Notes: generated by a model not told the origin, from the sequence alone. A DNA stretch of 64,000 nt from Corallococcus macrosporus DSM 14697 (GCF_002305895.1 NZ_CP022203.1:5986001-6050000); one strand, 5' to 3'; numbered from the stretch's first letter, positions 21,934-31,363 are shown. Program-made: numbers and translations.

Positions 21934-23859
21934 CTAGCCGCCGGACTGCTTGAAGATGAACGGATACGTGACGACCACCACGCCGCCGCCCTTCGGCTCG
22001 GGGAACTTCCAGGTGCGCACGCGGCCGGCCACGCACGTCTCCAGCGCCGCGTTGGACGCCGTGGACTGCGCCACAGACGAGGTGGCCACCGAGCCCGTCG
22101 CGGTGATGACGAACTTCACCGCCACCTTGCCGCCCAGCTTCGGGAAGCGGTTGAGCAGGCTCTCGAAGCAGTAGCGGATCTGCCCGCGGTTGCGGTGGAT
22201 GACCTGACGGATGAGCTCCTTGTCCAGCGAGCCCATGACCTCCGGCTCCGACGAGGTGATGCCCACGTCCACGCTCTGCTTGCCACCCAGCACGCCCACG
22301 CCGCTGCCGTAGGAGCCGGTGCCACCGCCACGGCCCTTGGTGCCGATGCCACCGATGCCAATGGTCTCACCCGTGCCGCCACCGCCCCCGCCGGAGCCGC
22401 GCAGGCCCAGGCCGCCGAAGCCGCCCGAGTTGCCCGCCTTGGCGCCGAACATGTTGCCCATGGCGCTCTTCAGGTCACCGCCCAGGCCGCTCTTTCCGAA
22501 GACGGTGGAGATGCCGCCCTTGCCGCCGCCGAAGATCTTCGCCGTCAGGGCGCGCGCCTCGTCCTTCTTGCTCGGGTCGCCCTTGGGCGCGGTGCGGTTG
22601 TTGGTCTTGGGCGCGTCCTTCTTGCCCATCTGACCTTCGTCGCCCTTGCTCTTGGCCGCCATCTCGCCGCTCTTCTTCTTCTCCTTCTGCTGGTTGAGGC
22701 GCTCGAGGAACTTGTTCTTCTGCGTCTCCGGCGGCTTGATGATGAGCTTGGCGATGCGGGCGTTGTCCGACGACAGCTCGTCCGCGTACTCGTCTCCCGC
22801 GCCGGTGCGGTTCATCGCGGTGATGACGAACGCCGTCGCGATGAAGAACAGCACCAGGAAGATGTTGAGCGCGGTGTAGTCCACGGACTCGCCCAGCGGC
22901 ACCACGACGCGCTTGGGCACCGCCTGGAAGGCCACCTCGAGCGTCACGCCGCCCAGGTCCACCCAGATGAAGTCATCCGTATCCAGCGTGAGCGAGTACG
23001 CGTCGCCCTCATGAGAGGCCTTGCCGGACTCGATGACGGCCTTCAGGTCCATCGTCTCGCCCTTGCGGGTGAGCTCGCCCTTCATCTTCGCGGTGAAGCG
23101 AACGGTGAAGGACTGGCCGTCCGAGCGGACCGCGTCGAACCGGGGGGTCCCCAGCCGGGAATCTCCCATGACGAAGTTCACGCCCGCGGCGCTGCCCACG
23201 ACGAAGGCCCGCTTCACGCCCGGGGCCATGAAGAACTCGCCCACGCGCTGATCGCCCCAGGCGAAGCGCAGGCCCACGCCCAGCGGACCGCTGGACCGGG
23301 TGCGGCGCACCGTCCGCACGCGCGGCGTGGTGTCCACCGGCGCGGCCTCGACGGGCGCCGGAGCGGGCGCGGCGGGAGCCACCACCGCGTTCTCCTGCGT
23401 GGCGGCGAAGGACGGGTCGATGGCGCCCGTGGCCGGAGGCGTGGCCACCGCGGCCTGCGCCAGGCCCTCGGCCGGCGCCGGCGCGGCGATGACCGGGTTC
23501 TTCTCCGTCACGACCTCGGTGCTGGCCGCCGCGGCCGCCAGGTTCACCGCGGCCACCGCGGCCGGGTTCTCCAGGCGGATGGTGGTGCCGCCCACGCGGA
23601 TCTCATCCCCGAAGGACAGCAGCCCCTTGGTGACGCGCTTGCCGTTGACGTACGTGCCCTCGACGCTGCCCATGTCGATGATGGACATGGCGCCGTCGCT
23701 GGCGACCTCGATGACGGAGTGGATGCGGCTGACCTTCTCGTCCTCCAGGCACAGGTGCGCCGAGGAGAGACGGCCAATCTTGATGATGTCGCGCTCGTAG
23801 TCCTTGGAGGCGACCAGCGAGTCGCCCTTGAAGACCTTGAGTGTCAGAGGAACGGCCAT
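21934..23859 (-). CDS. gltG: Gliding protein GltG, FHA and AgmX/PglI domains
   Basis: Inner-membrane protein of 641 residues. Residues 1-100 are an FHA phosphothreonine-binding domain (IGRLSSAHLCLEDEKVSRIHS, then GSVEGTYVNGK). An Ala/Pro linker, a beta-rich cytoplasmic region and a single membrane helix at about 326-349 (YTALNIFLVLFFIATAFVI) follow. The periplasmic part has a Lys-rich coil, a Gly-rich segment (about 440-540) and a C-terminal TonB-C-like AgmX/PglI domain from about 545 with two Cys and a TWKFPEP motif. The topology parallels GltJ: cytoplasmic recognition domain, one helix, periplasmic arm. In M. xanthus GltG and GltJ connect the motor to outer-membrane Glt proteins. The ATG at 23859 has AGGAG close upstream; the gene starts 76 bases after gltF. 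Confidence 0.92.
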   Translation of the reverse strand: MAVPLTLKVFKGDSLVASKDYERDIIKIGRLSSAHLCLEDEKVSRIHSVIEVASDGAMSIIDMGSVEGTYVNGKRVTKGLLSFGDEIRVGGTTIRLENPAAVAAVNLAAAAASTEVVTEKNPVIAAPAPAEGLAQAAVATPPATGAIDPSFAATQENAVVAPAAPAPAPVEAAPVDTTPRVRTVRRTRSSGPLGVGLRFAWGDQRVGEFFMAPGVKRAFVVGSAAGVNFVMGDSRLGTPRFDAVRSDGQSFTVRFTAKMKGELTRKGETMDLKAVIESGKASHEGDAYSLTLDTDDFIWVDLGGVTLEVAFQAVPKRVVVPLGESVDYTALNIFLVLFFIATAFVITAMNRTGAGDEYADELSSDNARIAKLIIKPPETQKNKFLERLNQQKEKKKSGEMAAKSKGDEGQMGKKDAPKTNNRTAPKGDPSKKDEARALTAKIFGGGKGGISTVFGKSGLGGDLKSAMGNMFGAKAGNSGGFGGLGLRGSGGGGGGTGETIGIGGIGTKGRGGGTGSYGSGVGVLGGKQSVDVGITSSEPEVMGSLDKELIRQVIHRNRGQIRYCFESLLNRFPKLGGKVAVKFVITATGSVATSSVAQSTASNAALETCVAGRVRTWKFPEPKGGGVVVVTYPFIFKQSGG

Positions 23860-23935
23860 GGGGGCTCCTACGAAAGGTGGGTACGGCGTCAGACAACGCG
23901 CGCGGCGGCGGGTTCCCGCCGTTTCGCCACGCTGG

Positions 23936-24205
23936 CTACAGCTCGCCCACGGACTGCATCACCTTGTCCTCGAAGTCCTCGCGGATGCGGATGAGGTTCG
24001 AGTGCTTCACCTTGTCACGCGCTTCGATGTACTCGCCATCCGGCTTCGTGAGGTCGCCCTCGATGGTGTCGTCCTCGAAGTCGATGGTGGTCGTCTTGGA
24101 GTAGCGCACATTGCCCTCCCCGGGCCCACCCGGGTTGGTGGCCTCGTCCTGGCCGAGGGCCGGCGTCACCGCGAGCGCCGCAAACAGCATCAACGCCTTC
24201 CGCAT
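23936..24205 (-). CDS. gltF: Small exported gliding protein GltF
   Basis: Protein of 89 residues with signal peptide MRKALMLFAALAVTPALG and a charged remainder of about 70 residues (TIDFEDDTIEGDLTKPDGEY, then a basic-acidic helix IRIREDFEDKV). Small size and position between gltE and gltG match GltF, a required but poorly understood member of the Glt complex. The ATG at 24205 has GGGAGG 5 bases upstream and gives the signal peptide directly; longer in-frame extensions are discarded. Confidence 0.85.
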   Translation of the reverse strand: MRKALMLFAALAVTPALGQDEATNPGGPGEGNVRYSKTTTIDFEDDTIEGDLTKPDGEYIEARDKVKHSNLIRIREDFEDKVMQSVGEL

Positions 24206-24220
24206 CACTGCCTCCCGGAC

Positions 24221-24236
24221 GGGCCCCGAAGGGCCC
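24221..24236 (-). other. Small palindromic hairpin before gltF
   Basis: GGGCCC, loop CGAA, GGGCCC lies 15 bases upstream of the gltF ATG, just before its Shine-Dalgarno. It may modulate translation or mark an mRNA processing site. Confidence 0.4.
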
Positions 24237-24292
24237 ATCACACACCGAATCCCCGGATGAGGGGGGAAACACAAGGTTCGCATCATCCCCCG

Positions 24293-24324
24293 CGCCCCCG
24301 CCACAGCGAAGGCACGCGGGGGCG
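24293..24324 (-). terminator. Intercistronic hairpin after gltE
   Basis: A perfect 9-bp stem (CGCCCCCGC / GCGGGGGCG) with a 14-base loop lies 10 bases after the gltE stop. There is no T-run on the minus strand, so partial termination or 3' end protection is more likely than full termination. Confidence 0.45.
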
Positions 24325-24333
24325 TCCCATCTT

Positions 24334-25764
24334 TCACAGCAGGTCGTCTTCCGGCTCGCCGGGTTCCGCCGAGCCTGCATTCTTCTGGTCGGAGCTACCC
24401 GCCGCGGGCGGCGGCGCGTTGCCGCTGGCGGGGGTGACCTGGGGCGCGGCGTCCGTGCCGGTGGCCGGCGTCGCGGCGTTGGCGGGCGCGTTCGTCCCCG
24501 CGGCGGCCTTCTCCGCGGCCTGCATCTGGGCCTGCTGCTGCTTCTGCAGCTCCTCCATCTGCTTCGCCTGCTCCTCGGCGAACCTGGCCTCGCGCTTGGC
24601 GTTGACGATGACCTCCACCTCGCGCAGCAGGGCGAACACGGGCGCCTCCGCGGGCAGGGCCACCTCGCCGCCGGCCATGGCGATGTACTTGCGGTACAGC
24701 TCCTCGGCGCGCTCGGGCGCGTCCTTCACCCGGTGCAGGATGATGGCGCGGTTGAGGTTCACCGCCGCCAGCTCCGGGTCGAGCTTCTCCGCCTCGTCGT
24801 ACTCCTGCATGGCCTTGTCGTACTGGCCCATGCCCTTGTAGGCGACGCCCAGGCCCAGGTGCGCGGCGGCGTTCTTCCCGTCCGCCTGGAGGATGCGGCG
24901 CAGGTGCTGCTCGGCGGCGGGGAAGTTCTCCGCGTTCAGGGCGAGCTGCGCCAGCTCCACGTGGGACGGCACGTAGTCCTCGCGGACCTCCAGCGCCTTC
25001 TTGAAGGACAGGCGCGCCTCGTCCACGTCCCCTTCCTTCAGGAGGATGAGGCCCACGGCGTGGTGGAGCTCGGGGTCGGTCGCGTCCAGCTTCACGCCGC
25101 GCAGGGCCACCAGCTTCGCCATGGCGAGCTGCTTGCGGTCCAGGTAGCTGCGGATCATCACCTTCAGCGCGGTGGTGGACTGCGGATCGCGCATCAGCGC
25201 GGCGCGCGACAGGTCCATGGCCTTGGTGTGGTCCCCCTGCTGCCGGTAGATCTCCGCCAGCCGCGCGCGCGACTGCGCGTCATCCGGGTAGCGCTGGAGC
25301 ACCTCCTGGTACAGCGCCACCGCGCCAGCGACGTTGCCCGCGTTCTGCTCCATCACCGCCAGGTTCTCCGAGGCCTGCCGCAGCGAGGGCTTCTTCGCGA
25401 GCGCCGTCTTGTAGTGGGCGCGCGCCTCGGTCAGCTTGCCCTGACGCTCGGCGAGCACGCCCAGGTTGTAGTCGGCCTCGGCGAGGTTCCCGTCCGCCTC
25501 CAGCGCGGCCTGGAACTTCCGCTCCAGCGACGGATAGTCGATGGCCCTGGCCTTCTTCTGCGTGTCGAACGCCTTCAGGGCGTCCTCGAAGCGGGCCTTG
25601 GCCGTGTTGGAGATGGGCTGCGCGGCCTCCGTCTTCCCGGCGTTCGGGCCCGCCGTCTTGCCCGCGGCGGGGCCTGTGGCCTTGGAGGACGTACAGCCGG
25701 CGGCGGCGAGCGAGACAGCCGCCAACAAGGGGAACAGGCGCATGGTGCGAGGGGTCCGGTTCAT
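24334..25764 (-). CDS. gltE: Gliding lipoprotein GltE (AglT), TPR
   Basis: TPR lipoprotein of 476 residues, predicted on the periplasmic face of the outer membrane. The signal peptide ends at lipobox AAGC (Cys24, or Cys17 if the internal ATG at 25743 is used). About eight TPR-type helical pairs follow (NLGVLAERQGKLTEARAHYK, HLGLGVAYKGMGQYDKAMQEY), then a Gln/Ala-rich coil and a low-complexity C-terminus. In M. xanthus AglT/GltE works with GltD in the periplasm. The start overlaps the gltD stop as TAATG, which indicates translational coupling with gltD. Confidence 0.88.
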   Translation of the reverse strand: MNRTPRTMRLFPLLAAVSLAAAGCTSSKATGPAAGKTAGPNAGKTEAAQPISNTAKARFEDALKAFDTQKKARAIDYPSLERKFQAALEADGNLAEADYNLGVLAERQGKLTEARAHYKTALAKKPSLRQASENLAVMEQNAGNVAGAVALYQEVLQRYPDDAQSRARLAEIYRQQGDHTKAMDLSRAALMRDPQSTTALKVMIRSYLDRKQLAMAKLVALRGVKLDATDPELHHAVGLILLKEGDVDEARLSFKKALEVREDYVPSHVELAQLALNAENFPAAEQHLRRILQADGKNAAAHLGLGVAYKGMGQYDKAMQEYDEAEKLDPELAAVNLNRAIILHRVKDAPERAEELYRKYIAMAGGEVALPAEAPVFALLREVEVIVNAKREARFAEEQAKQMEELQKQQQAQMQAAEKAAAGTNAPANAATPATGTDAAPQVTPASGNAPPPAAGSSDQKNAGSAEPGEPEDDLL

Positions 25765-28700
25765 TAGAGGAAGTCCTCCGGCTCCTCTTCATCCCCGCCC
25801 TGCTTCGCGGGAGTGGCGCCGTTGGGGGTGGCCGCCGGGCGGGCGTCCACCTGGGTCTCGGTCTGCGAGCGGAGCTGCGCGGTGAGGTCCGTCAGGTCCT
25901 CCTGCAGCGTCTCCGCGCGGGCCTGCTGCGCCTCCGACGCCGCCTTGGGCGCCGGCGGGGGCACGTCCTGGATGGTGGCCAGCAGGTCGCCGCCAATGAG
26001 CTGCACGTGGCTCTTCAGCGCCACCTTCGCCTCGGGCATCTCCGGGTAGCGGTCCGGCTGGTACGTGGTGCGCAGCAGCTTCAGGCTCTCCGCGGCGCAG
26101 TCGTTGTACACGTCCAGCTCGCGGCTCTTGGCCACCGTGGCGGCGAACGCCTCGGTCGCCTTGTCCTTGAGCGGCTGCGCCTGGTTGGCGAACTCGTCGC
26201 GCAGCGCCTGCTGGGACTCCTCGTCCAGGCCGCGCGGCATGGGCGCGTTGGTGAGGCGCTCGGCGAAGTGGTCATACGCCAGGCCAATGCGGTGCAGCGC
26301 GCAGATGGCGGGCTCGGGCGCGCCCAGCGTCACCGTCTGCACGTACTTCTTCTCCACCACCTGGAGCGCGCGGCTCTTGTCCTGGATGCTCGCCTTGAAG
26401 CGGTTCGGCGACGGGGGGACGCCCCAGTACAGGTTCAGGCGCCGGTACTGGTTCCAGTCCAGCTCCACCGACAGGAACTGCGCCTGCGCGGCCGTGGCGA
26501 GCGCCGGCTTCTCCAGCGCGCCCTGCACGCGGCGGGGGAGCTGGTCGAAGTGCTCGTAGATGCGCTTGTACATGCGGGCCACGTCGCGCGAGCGGCCCAT
26601 CTTCTTGTACAGGTCGACGATGCGGCCCTCGGCGGCCAGGTAACGGCTGGGGGAGCGCATGTTGTCGCGCTCGTACTGCTCCAGCATCTTGATGGCCTTG
26701 AAGGCCGCGCCGCTCCTGCCCGTCAGGTCGATGATGGACAGGCGGATCTCATCCGCGTCCTTCGCGCGAGGCCACAGCGCCAGGTAGTGCTCGCGGTTGC
26801 GCAGCGCCGCCTTCGTCTGGCCCAGTCCCTCGCGGTAGGTGGCCGCGTTGAAGAGCGCCACCTGCGCCTTGGACTCGTCCCACTTCTGCACCACCGCGGG
26901 CTTGTCGCTCGCGGCGCCCCGCCGCTTCCCACGGCGCGCCCTGGCATTCCCCTTCTCGCCCAGGCTGCGCTCGTAGCCGCGCACGTAGGCCTCGTAGGTG
27001 GACGCCGCGTCCTCGAAGTCACCGATGGCCTCCAGCGCCTCCGCGTTCGCGTAGATGGAGTCCGGCACGTGCTTGGAGCGCGGGTACTCGGCGAACAGGC
27101 GCTTGCGCACCTCGATGGCCTTGTCCAGGCGCTTCGCCTTGTAGTAGTCGACGGACGCGTTGTAGAGCGCCAGGTCGGCGATCTCCGTCTGCGGGAAGTC
27201 CTTCACGAAGGCGAGGTACGCCTCGGCGGCCTTCTCGAACTCCTTCTTCTCCTCCAACTGGCTGACGAGCTTGAAGGAGGACTGCTCGATGAGCTTCGCC
27301 AGGTCGTCGCGGAACTTGCCCACCGCCAGCTTGTCGTTGGCGTAGAAGCGCCGCGCCCACTCGTTCACCTTCGCGTAGTCCTGGAGCAGGTGGTACGAGT
27401 CCAGGATGAGGTTGGCGGAGATCTCCGCCGCGCGCTCGCCGTTCTCGAACTTGTACTCCGGGTAGCCCAGCGCGATCTCGCTGAAGCGCAGCACCGCCTC
27501 GTCGAAGTGGTTGTGGCGGTAGTAGATGTTGGCCGCCTTGAAGGCGATCTCCACCCGCTTCTCACCCTTGGGCACGTACTTGAGGTAGCGCTCGCACGCG
27601 TCGAGCAGCGCCTTCTTCAGCGTGGGGATGGCGGCCTTCTTGGTGATGTCCGAGCCCACCGCCTCGCTCTTGGCCTCGCCGCGCGCCTCGGCGGCCTTGA
27701 CGACCTCGTCGTAGGCCAGCACCGCGTTGTAGGCGGCGTTCTGCAGCCACTTGCCCGGCTTGCCCGGCTTCGGCTTGCCCTTGTCATCCTTGGCCTCCAG
27801 CACCTTCGCGTCCTGGAGCACCACCAGCGTGTAGTTGGCGGCGGCCTTGTCGAAGTTCTGCAGGTTGTCGTTGAGCAGCTCGGCCCAGAAGAAGCGCAGG
27901 TCGTACGCCTTGGGGTTCTCCGGGAAGAGCGTGAGGTAGTCGCTGTACACCGCGTCCGCGTAGCGGAAGGTCTCCTCGTTGCGCGTCTTCTTGCCCTCGT
28001 TGTGCCAGGTGACGGCCAGGTTGGACAGCGTGCGCTCGGACAGCTCCTTCGCCTCCGCCAGCAGCTTCTTGTCCTTGTCCTCCTTGATGACGCCGGAGCT
28101 CTCCACCTCCTTCATGATCTTCACGAGCCGGCGCACCTGGACCACGGTGCGCTCCTTGTTGCCCATGCGGAGGATGCAGTCGACGATGCGGCCCTGGAAG
28201 CCGGGCGCCTCGGGCGACAGGGGCTTCTCCTTGATGAGGCGGTTGTAGGTGATGGCCGCCTCGCGGTCCTTGCCATCGCCGTAGTACAGGTTGGCGAGCT
28301 GCTTCAGCATCGTGAAGCGGTCTTCCGGGTTGGTGGCCACCTTGCCGAACTCCGCCCGGGCCTGCGACACGTCACCCTCGTGCGCGTACGCGCGCACGTA
28401 GTCCGTGCGTGCCTCGCGGACCAGCGAGCTGCGGCCGCTCTTGCCGCCGTCCTTCTCCACGGCGCTGGCCCCGGCCAGCTCGCCGTAGAGCACCACCGTC
28501 TTGAACTTGTCCTTGGCCGCCTCGTAGTCGCCCATGTTGTAGTGGCACCAGCCCTGCTTGTAGAGGGCGAAGGCGTACACCTGACTCTCGGGGAACTCGG
28601 CGGCCTTCTTGTACGCCACCAGCGCCTTCTCCAACTCCTGGCGCTTCCCCTTGGAGTTGTTGAAGTAGTACTCGCCGAAGGCCAGGTAGGCGTCCGGGAT

Positions 28701-29333
28701 GAACTTGGACGTCGGGTGCTTCTCCACCAGGCGCTTGAAGGCCACCAGCGCCTTGCGGTCCTGGCCGTCCTCCATGAGGTACTGGCCGAGGAAGAAGAGC
28801 ACCTCGTCGGTGCGCTCGAAGTTCGGGTACTCCTGGACGATCTTCGTGTACTGCTCCACCGCGAGCTTGCCGTACTCCTTCTGCTTCGCGACGAGCTCCA
28901 CCTTCTCCGCCTTGGCGCGCTTCTGGCCCGCGGCGTCGTTGCGGTTCATGGCCTGGATGAGGTCGTCATCCTTCCGGTTGGCCTCGAAGAAGTAGAACTT
29001 GGACTCCTCCCAGTAGAACTCGCCCAGGCGGAACAGGAGGCTGGGGGCCTCCTTCGGATCAGGCGACAGGGAGATGATCTTCTTCAGCGACTGGATCTGC
29101 TCGCGCCGCTTGGAGGCCACCTGCAGCTCCACGCCCAGCCGGAACTGGTCGTATTGGAGCGCGGGCGCGACCTCCTCCTTCTTCTTCTTTTCGCGGGTGA
29201 TGTCGCCAGCCAGGGACTTGTCCACCGAGGTGGCGGACTTCCGGCCGAGATCGGCATCGCGCGGGGCTTTCTTCTCCTGGGCGGCGGAGGCCGTGGCCAG
29301 GAGGACGAGGCAGACGAGAAGCGAACGGCGCAT
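25764..29333 (-). CDS. gltD: Periplasmic TPR gliding protein GltD (AgmU)
   Basis: Exported TPR protein of 1189 residues. The signal peptide MRRSLLVCLVLLATASA is followed by a highly charged region (REKKKKEE) and then repeated tetratricopeptide/Sel1-like helical pairs through most of the length (for example EQYTKIVQEYPNFERTDEVL, AYLAFGEYYFNNSKGKRQEL). A basic patch (RARRGKRRG) lies near residue 800. In M. xanthus AgmU/GltD is periplasmic, forms moving foci and associates with GltE. The ATG at 29333 is chosen because it opens the signal peptide and has AGGAAG close upstream; about 95 in-frame codons upstream lie in leader DNA. It is first in the gltD-E-F-G-H run. Confidence 0.9.
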   Translation of the reverse strand: MRRSLLVCLVLLATASAAQEKKAPRDADLGRKSATSVDKSLAGDITREKKKKEEVAPALQYDQFRLGVELQVASKRREQIQSLKKIISLSPDPKEAPSLLFRLGEFYWEESKFYFFEANRKDDDLIQAMNRNDAAGQKRAKAEKVELVAKQKEYGKLAVEQYTKIVQEYPNFERTDEVLFFLGQYLMEDGQDRKALVAFKRLVEKHPTSKFIPDAYLAFGEYYFNNSKGKRQELEKALVAYKKAAEFPESQVYAFALYKQGWCHYNMGDYEAAKDKFKTVVLYGELAGASAVEKDGGKSGRSSLVREARTDYVRAYAHEGDVSQARAEFGKVATNPEDRFTMLKQLANLYYGDGKDREAAITYNRLIKEKPLSPEAPGFQGRIVDCILRMGNKERTVVQVRRLVKIMKEVESSGVIKEDKDKKLLAEAKELSERTLSNLAVTWHNEGKKTRNEETFRYADAVYSDYLTLFPENPKAYDLRFFWAELLNDNLQNFDKAAANYTLVVLQDAKVLEAKDDKGKPKPGKPGKWLQNAAYNAVLAYDEVVKAAEARGEAKSEAVGSDITKKAAIPTLKKALLDACERYLKYVPKGEKRVEIAFKAANIYYRHNHFDEAVLRFSEIALGYPEYKFENGERAAEISANLILDSYHLLQDYAKVNEWARRFYANDKLAVGKFRDDLAKLIEQSSFKLVSQLEEKKEFEKAAEAYLAFVKDFPQTEIADLALYNASVDYYKAKRLDKAIEVRKRLFAEYPRSKHVPDSIYANAEALEAIGDFEDAASTYEAYVRGYERSLGEKGNARARRGKRRGAASDKPAVVQKWDESKAQVALFNAATYREGLGQTKAALRNREHYLALWPRAKDADEIRLSIIDLTGRSGAAFKAIKMLEQYERDNMRSPSRYLAAEGRIVDLYKKMGRSRDVARMYKRIYEHFDQLPRRVQGALEKPALATAAQAQFLSVELDWNQYRRLNLYWGVPPSPNRFKASIQDKSRALQVVEKKYVQTVTLGAPEPAICALHRIGLAYDHFAERLTNAPMPRGLDEESQQALRDEFANQAQPLKDKATEAFAATVAKSRELDVYNDCAAESLKLLRTTYQPDRYPEMPEAKVALKSHVQLIGGDLLATIQDVPPPAPKAASEAQQARAETLQEDLTDLTAQLRSQTETQVDARPAATPNGATPAKQGGDEEEPEDFL

Positions 29334-29370
29334 GGTCTTCCTAGGAGAGGGGCACCGGCGTCCCCGGTTG

Positions 29371-29387
29371 CTTGCCTGGTAGGCAAG
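29371..29387. other. Leader hairpin upstream of gltD
   Basis: CTTGCCT, loop GGT, AGGCAAG is a perfect 7-bp stem lying 38 bases before the gltD ATG, inside the predicted 5' leader. It could be an operator palindrome or an RNA structure. Confidence 0.4.
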
Positions 29388-29426
29388 TGTCCGGGAATCT
29401 TCGGGAATTTCCATTCGGGGACCCTC

Positions 29427-29456
29427 ACTATGCGCGGTTTTCGCGCGGCGGGTCAA
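29427..29456 (-). promoter_or_regulatory. Candidate sigmaA promoter of the glt operon
   Basis: On the minus strand TTGACC (29456-29451), an 18-base spacer and CATAGT (29432-29427) lie about 95 bases before the gltD ATG, in the 283-base divergent gap 29334-29616. Match to consensus is 5/6 and 4/6. The rest of this gap holds the 7-bp leader hairpin and no gene. Confidence 0.5.
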
Positions 29457-29616
29457 CACTGACTGGCCGCCTGCTTTCCAGGGGAAGCGCCGGTTCAAAA
29501 TCTTCCAGATCCGCTGTGAAAAAGGGCGCGCTGGAGTTGCCATGTCGGACCTGCCAGGTATGGGGGAGCGGACGGTCGGTTGCCCGGCTTCCCTGCACTG
29601 GAGTACGCGTCGGATC

Positions 29617-30273
29617 ATGAGTCTCCTCCCCGAAAGCGCCAGCTTCGAAGAGCTGGTCCAGGACTACTTCCTCGCCGTGCGTGGCGCGGGGCTGATGCTC
29701 TCCGCGCTGGACACCGAGCTTTTGACGACCTGGGCCCGGGAAGGCGTTCCCTTCGAGGTGGTGGCCCGGGGCATCTCCCGCTCCGCGGAGAAGGCGCTGT
29801 GGGACACGCGCCCCGGAGAGCCGGTGCTGCGCTCGCTGCGCGCGTGCCGGCGGCAGGTGGAGTCGGAGATCAAGAAGTACCGCGAGCTGGCGGCGGGCGC
29901 GGGCGTGGAGGCGGACACCGCGCCCAGACGCAAGCGCGCGCGCTCCTGGGAGGAGACGCGGCACGCGCGCCTCTGCGCGGCGCTGGAGGACCTGGCGGGG
30001 CGGGACGAGGCGCTGGCCCACCGTGTGCGCAGCCTGCGCATCTCCGTCCTGGCGCACGTCCCGGAGGAGCCGGCGGCCATGGACGCCCAGGAGGCGTTGG
30101 CCTTCCTGCTGCTCCTGCGCGCCCTCCCCTTCCCGGACCGCCGCGGGCTGTGGCGCGAGGCCGTGGCCGCGGCTTCGGAACAGCAGGTGATGTCGCCGCG
30201 CGCCCGCAAGGTCTCCCGGCGATTCCGCGTCCTGGCGACGGTGCGACGACGTCTGGGGATGAAGGAGATGTAG
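29617..30273 (+). CDS. Conserved protein upstream of DnaC-like ATPase
   Basis: Soluble, helix-rich protein of 218 residues without signal peptide. The N-terminal about 80 residues (DYFLAVRGAGLMLSALDTEL, then W-x-x-x-G-V-P-x-x-V-V-A-R-G-I) have the pattern of a small helical DNA-replication or recruitment domain, somewhat like DnaD-type proteins; this is inference, not a domain hit. The middle is very basic (PRRKRARSW) and the end is an Arg-rich helix (RRFRVLATVRRRLG). The gene lies 58 bases before a DnaC-like ATPase gene and points the same way, so the two may work together. An in-frame ATG at 29542 with GGAG 5 bases upstream is an equally possible start. Confidence 0.65.
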   Translation: MSLLPESASFEELVQDYFLAVRGAGLMLSALDTELLTTWAREGVPFEVVARGISRSAEKALWDTRPGEPVLRSLRACRRQVESEIKKYRELAAGAGVEADTAPRRKRARSWEETRHARLCAALEDLAGRDEALAHRVRSLRISVLAHVPEEPAAMDAQEALAFLLLLRALPFPDRRGLWREAVAAASEQQVMSPRARKVSRRFRVLATVRRRLGMKEM

Positions 30274-30331
30274 GCGGGCGGGACGCCTGACCGCCCGTTC
30301 AGTGGACTGACGGCCGAGGGGAGGCTTTGGT

Positions 30332-31294
30332 ATGGCGGTGCGTGAGATGGCTCCAAAGGCGAATGGCGAGGCGTGTGGTGTGTGCGGTGGGCGGACCTAT
30401 GTCATCGAGCGCCGGGGGGACCAGGCCCTGGCGCGCACCTGCGAGTGCTCCGGGAACTGCTCGGTGTGTGGCGGACGGGGCCACGTGCTCGTCGAGCGCG
30501 AGGCGGAGTTCAGCCAGAAGGTCGGTCCGCGGCGCTACGAGGTGATGGAGCAGTGCGTGTGCACGCAGCGGCGCACGCGGATCTCCCGCTTCAACGAGGT
30601 GGGCCTGCCCGCCGTGGTGTCCCACGCGAGCTTCGACAACTACCGGGCCTTCAACGAAGCGCAGGACCGGGGCCGGGGCGTGGCGCTGCACTTCGCCCAC
30701 CAGTACGTGAAGGGCGGCCCGTCCAAGGGCTTCATCCTCAGCGGGCCGGTGGGCACCGGCAAGACGCACCTGCTGGCGGCCACCCTGGGGCACCTGGTGC
30801 TGGAGCTGGGGGTGCGCGGGCGCTACGTCGAAATCTCGCTCCTCTACGCCACCATCCGGCGCGGCTTCCAGGAGGGCAAGAGCGGCGGCGAAATCATCGG
30901 GCCCCTGTCGGAGGTGGAGGTGCTGGCCATCGACGAGCTGGGCAAGGGCCGCGGCAGTCCCTTCGAGATGGAGACGCTCGATGAGCTGATCGCCCGCCGC
31001 TACAACGCGGGCCGTACCACGCTCTTCGCGACGAACTACTCCCTGGAGCCGGAGAAGCGCGCTGTCCGCAGCGCGGCGCCGACGGGCTACCGGACCACCG
31101 AGGACGCCCGCAGCGCCGCCCGCGACGCGGACCTGCTGCGTGAGCGCGTGGGTGAGCGCATCTACAGCCGGCTGTGTGAGCTGTGCACCTTCGTGGAGCT
31201 GCCGAAGGACACGCCGGACCGGCGCCGCACCCGGCAGGAGATGGACGCGCCCATGCACCATGCCGCGGGCGGCTCGCGCACGCTGGGCCGGTAG
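30332..31294 (+). CDS. DnaC/IstB-like AAA+ ATPase with Cys clusters
   Basis: ATPase of 320 residues of the DnaC/DnaI/IstB class. The N-terminus has a Cys cluster resembling DnaJ-type zinc fingers (Cys15/18, Cys37/39, Cys43/46, then a C-V-C near residue 75). The AAA+ core has Walker A GPVGTGKTH (about 138-146), Walker B VLAIDELG (about 196-203) and a sensor-1 Asn in LFATNYSLE, followed by R-I-Y-S-R-L-C near the C-terminus, the arginine-finger region of DnaC-type loaders. It is therefore a candidate DnaB helicase loader; an IS21 IstB role is unlikely because no transposase is adjacent. GGGAGG precedes the ATG by 7 bases. The protein is cytosolic. Confidence 0.85.
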   Translation: MAVREMAPKANGEACGVCGGRTYVIERRGDQALARTCECSGNCSVCGGRGHVLVEREAEFSQKVGPRRYEVMEQCVCTQRRTRISRFNEVGLPAVVSHASFDNYRAFNEAQDRGRGVALHFAHQYVKGGPSKGFILSGPVGTGKTHLLAATLGHLVLELGVRGRYVEISLLYATIRRGFQEGKSGGEIIGPLSEVEVLAIDELGKGRGSPFEMETLDELIARRYNAGRTTLFATNYSLEPEKRAVRSAAPTGYRTTEDARSAARDADLLRERVGERIYSRLCELCTFVELPKDTPDRRRTRQEMDAPMHHAAGGSRTLGR

Positions 31295-31363
31295 TCCCAC
31301 CGTGCCCGGCGCCCGCCCCTGTTCCGCTCGACGGGCGGCGGGGGCATCGCGCATCCTGCGCCC

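Noticed and set aside
22195-23994. Long plus-strand frame opposite gltG
   Set aside because: Antisense shadow; no recognisable domain.
30332-31294. IS21 IstB transposase helper
   Set aside because: No istA-like transposase or terminal inverted repeats are visible nearby.
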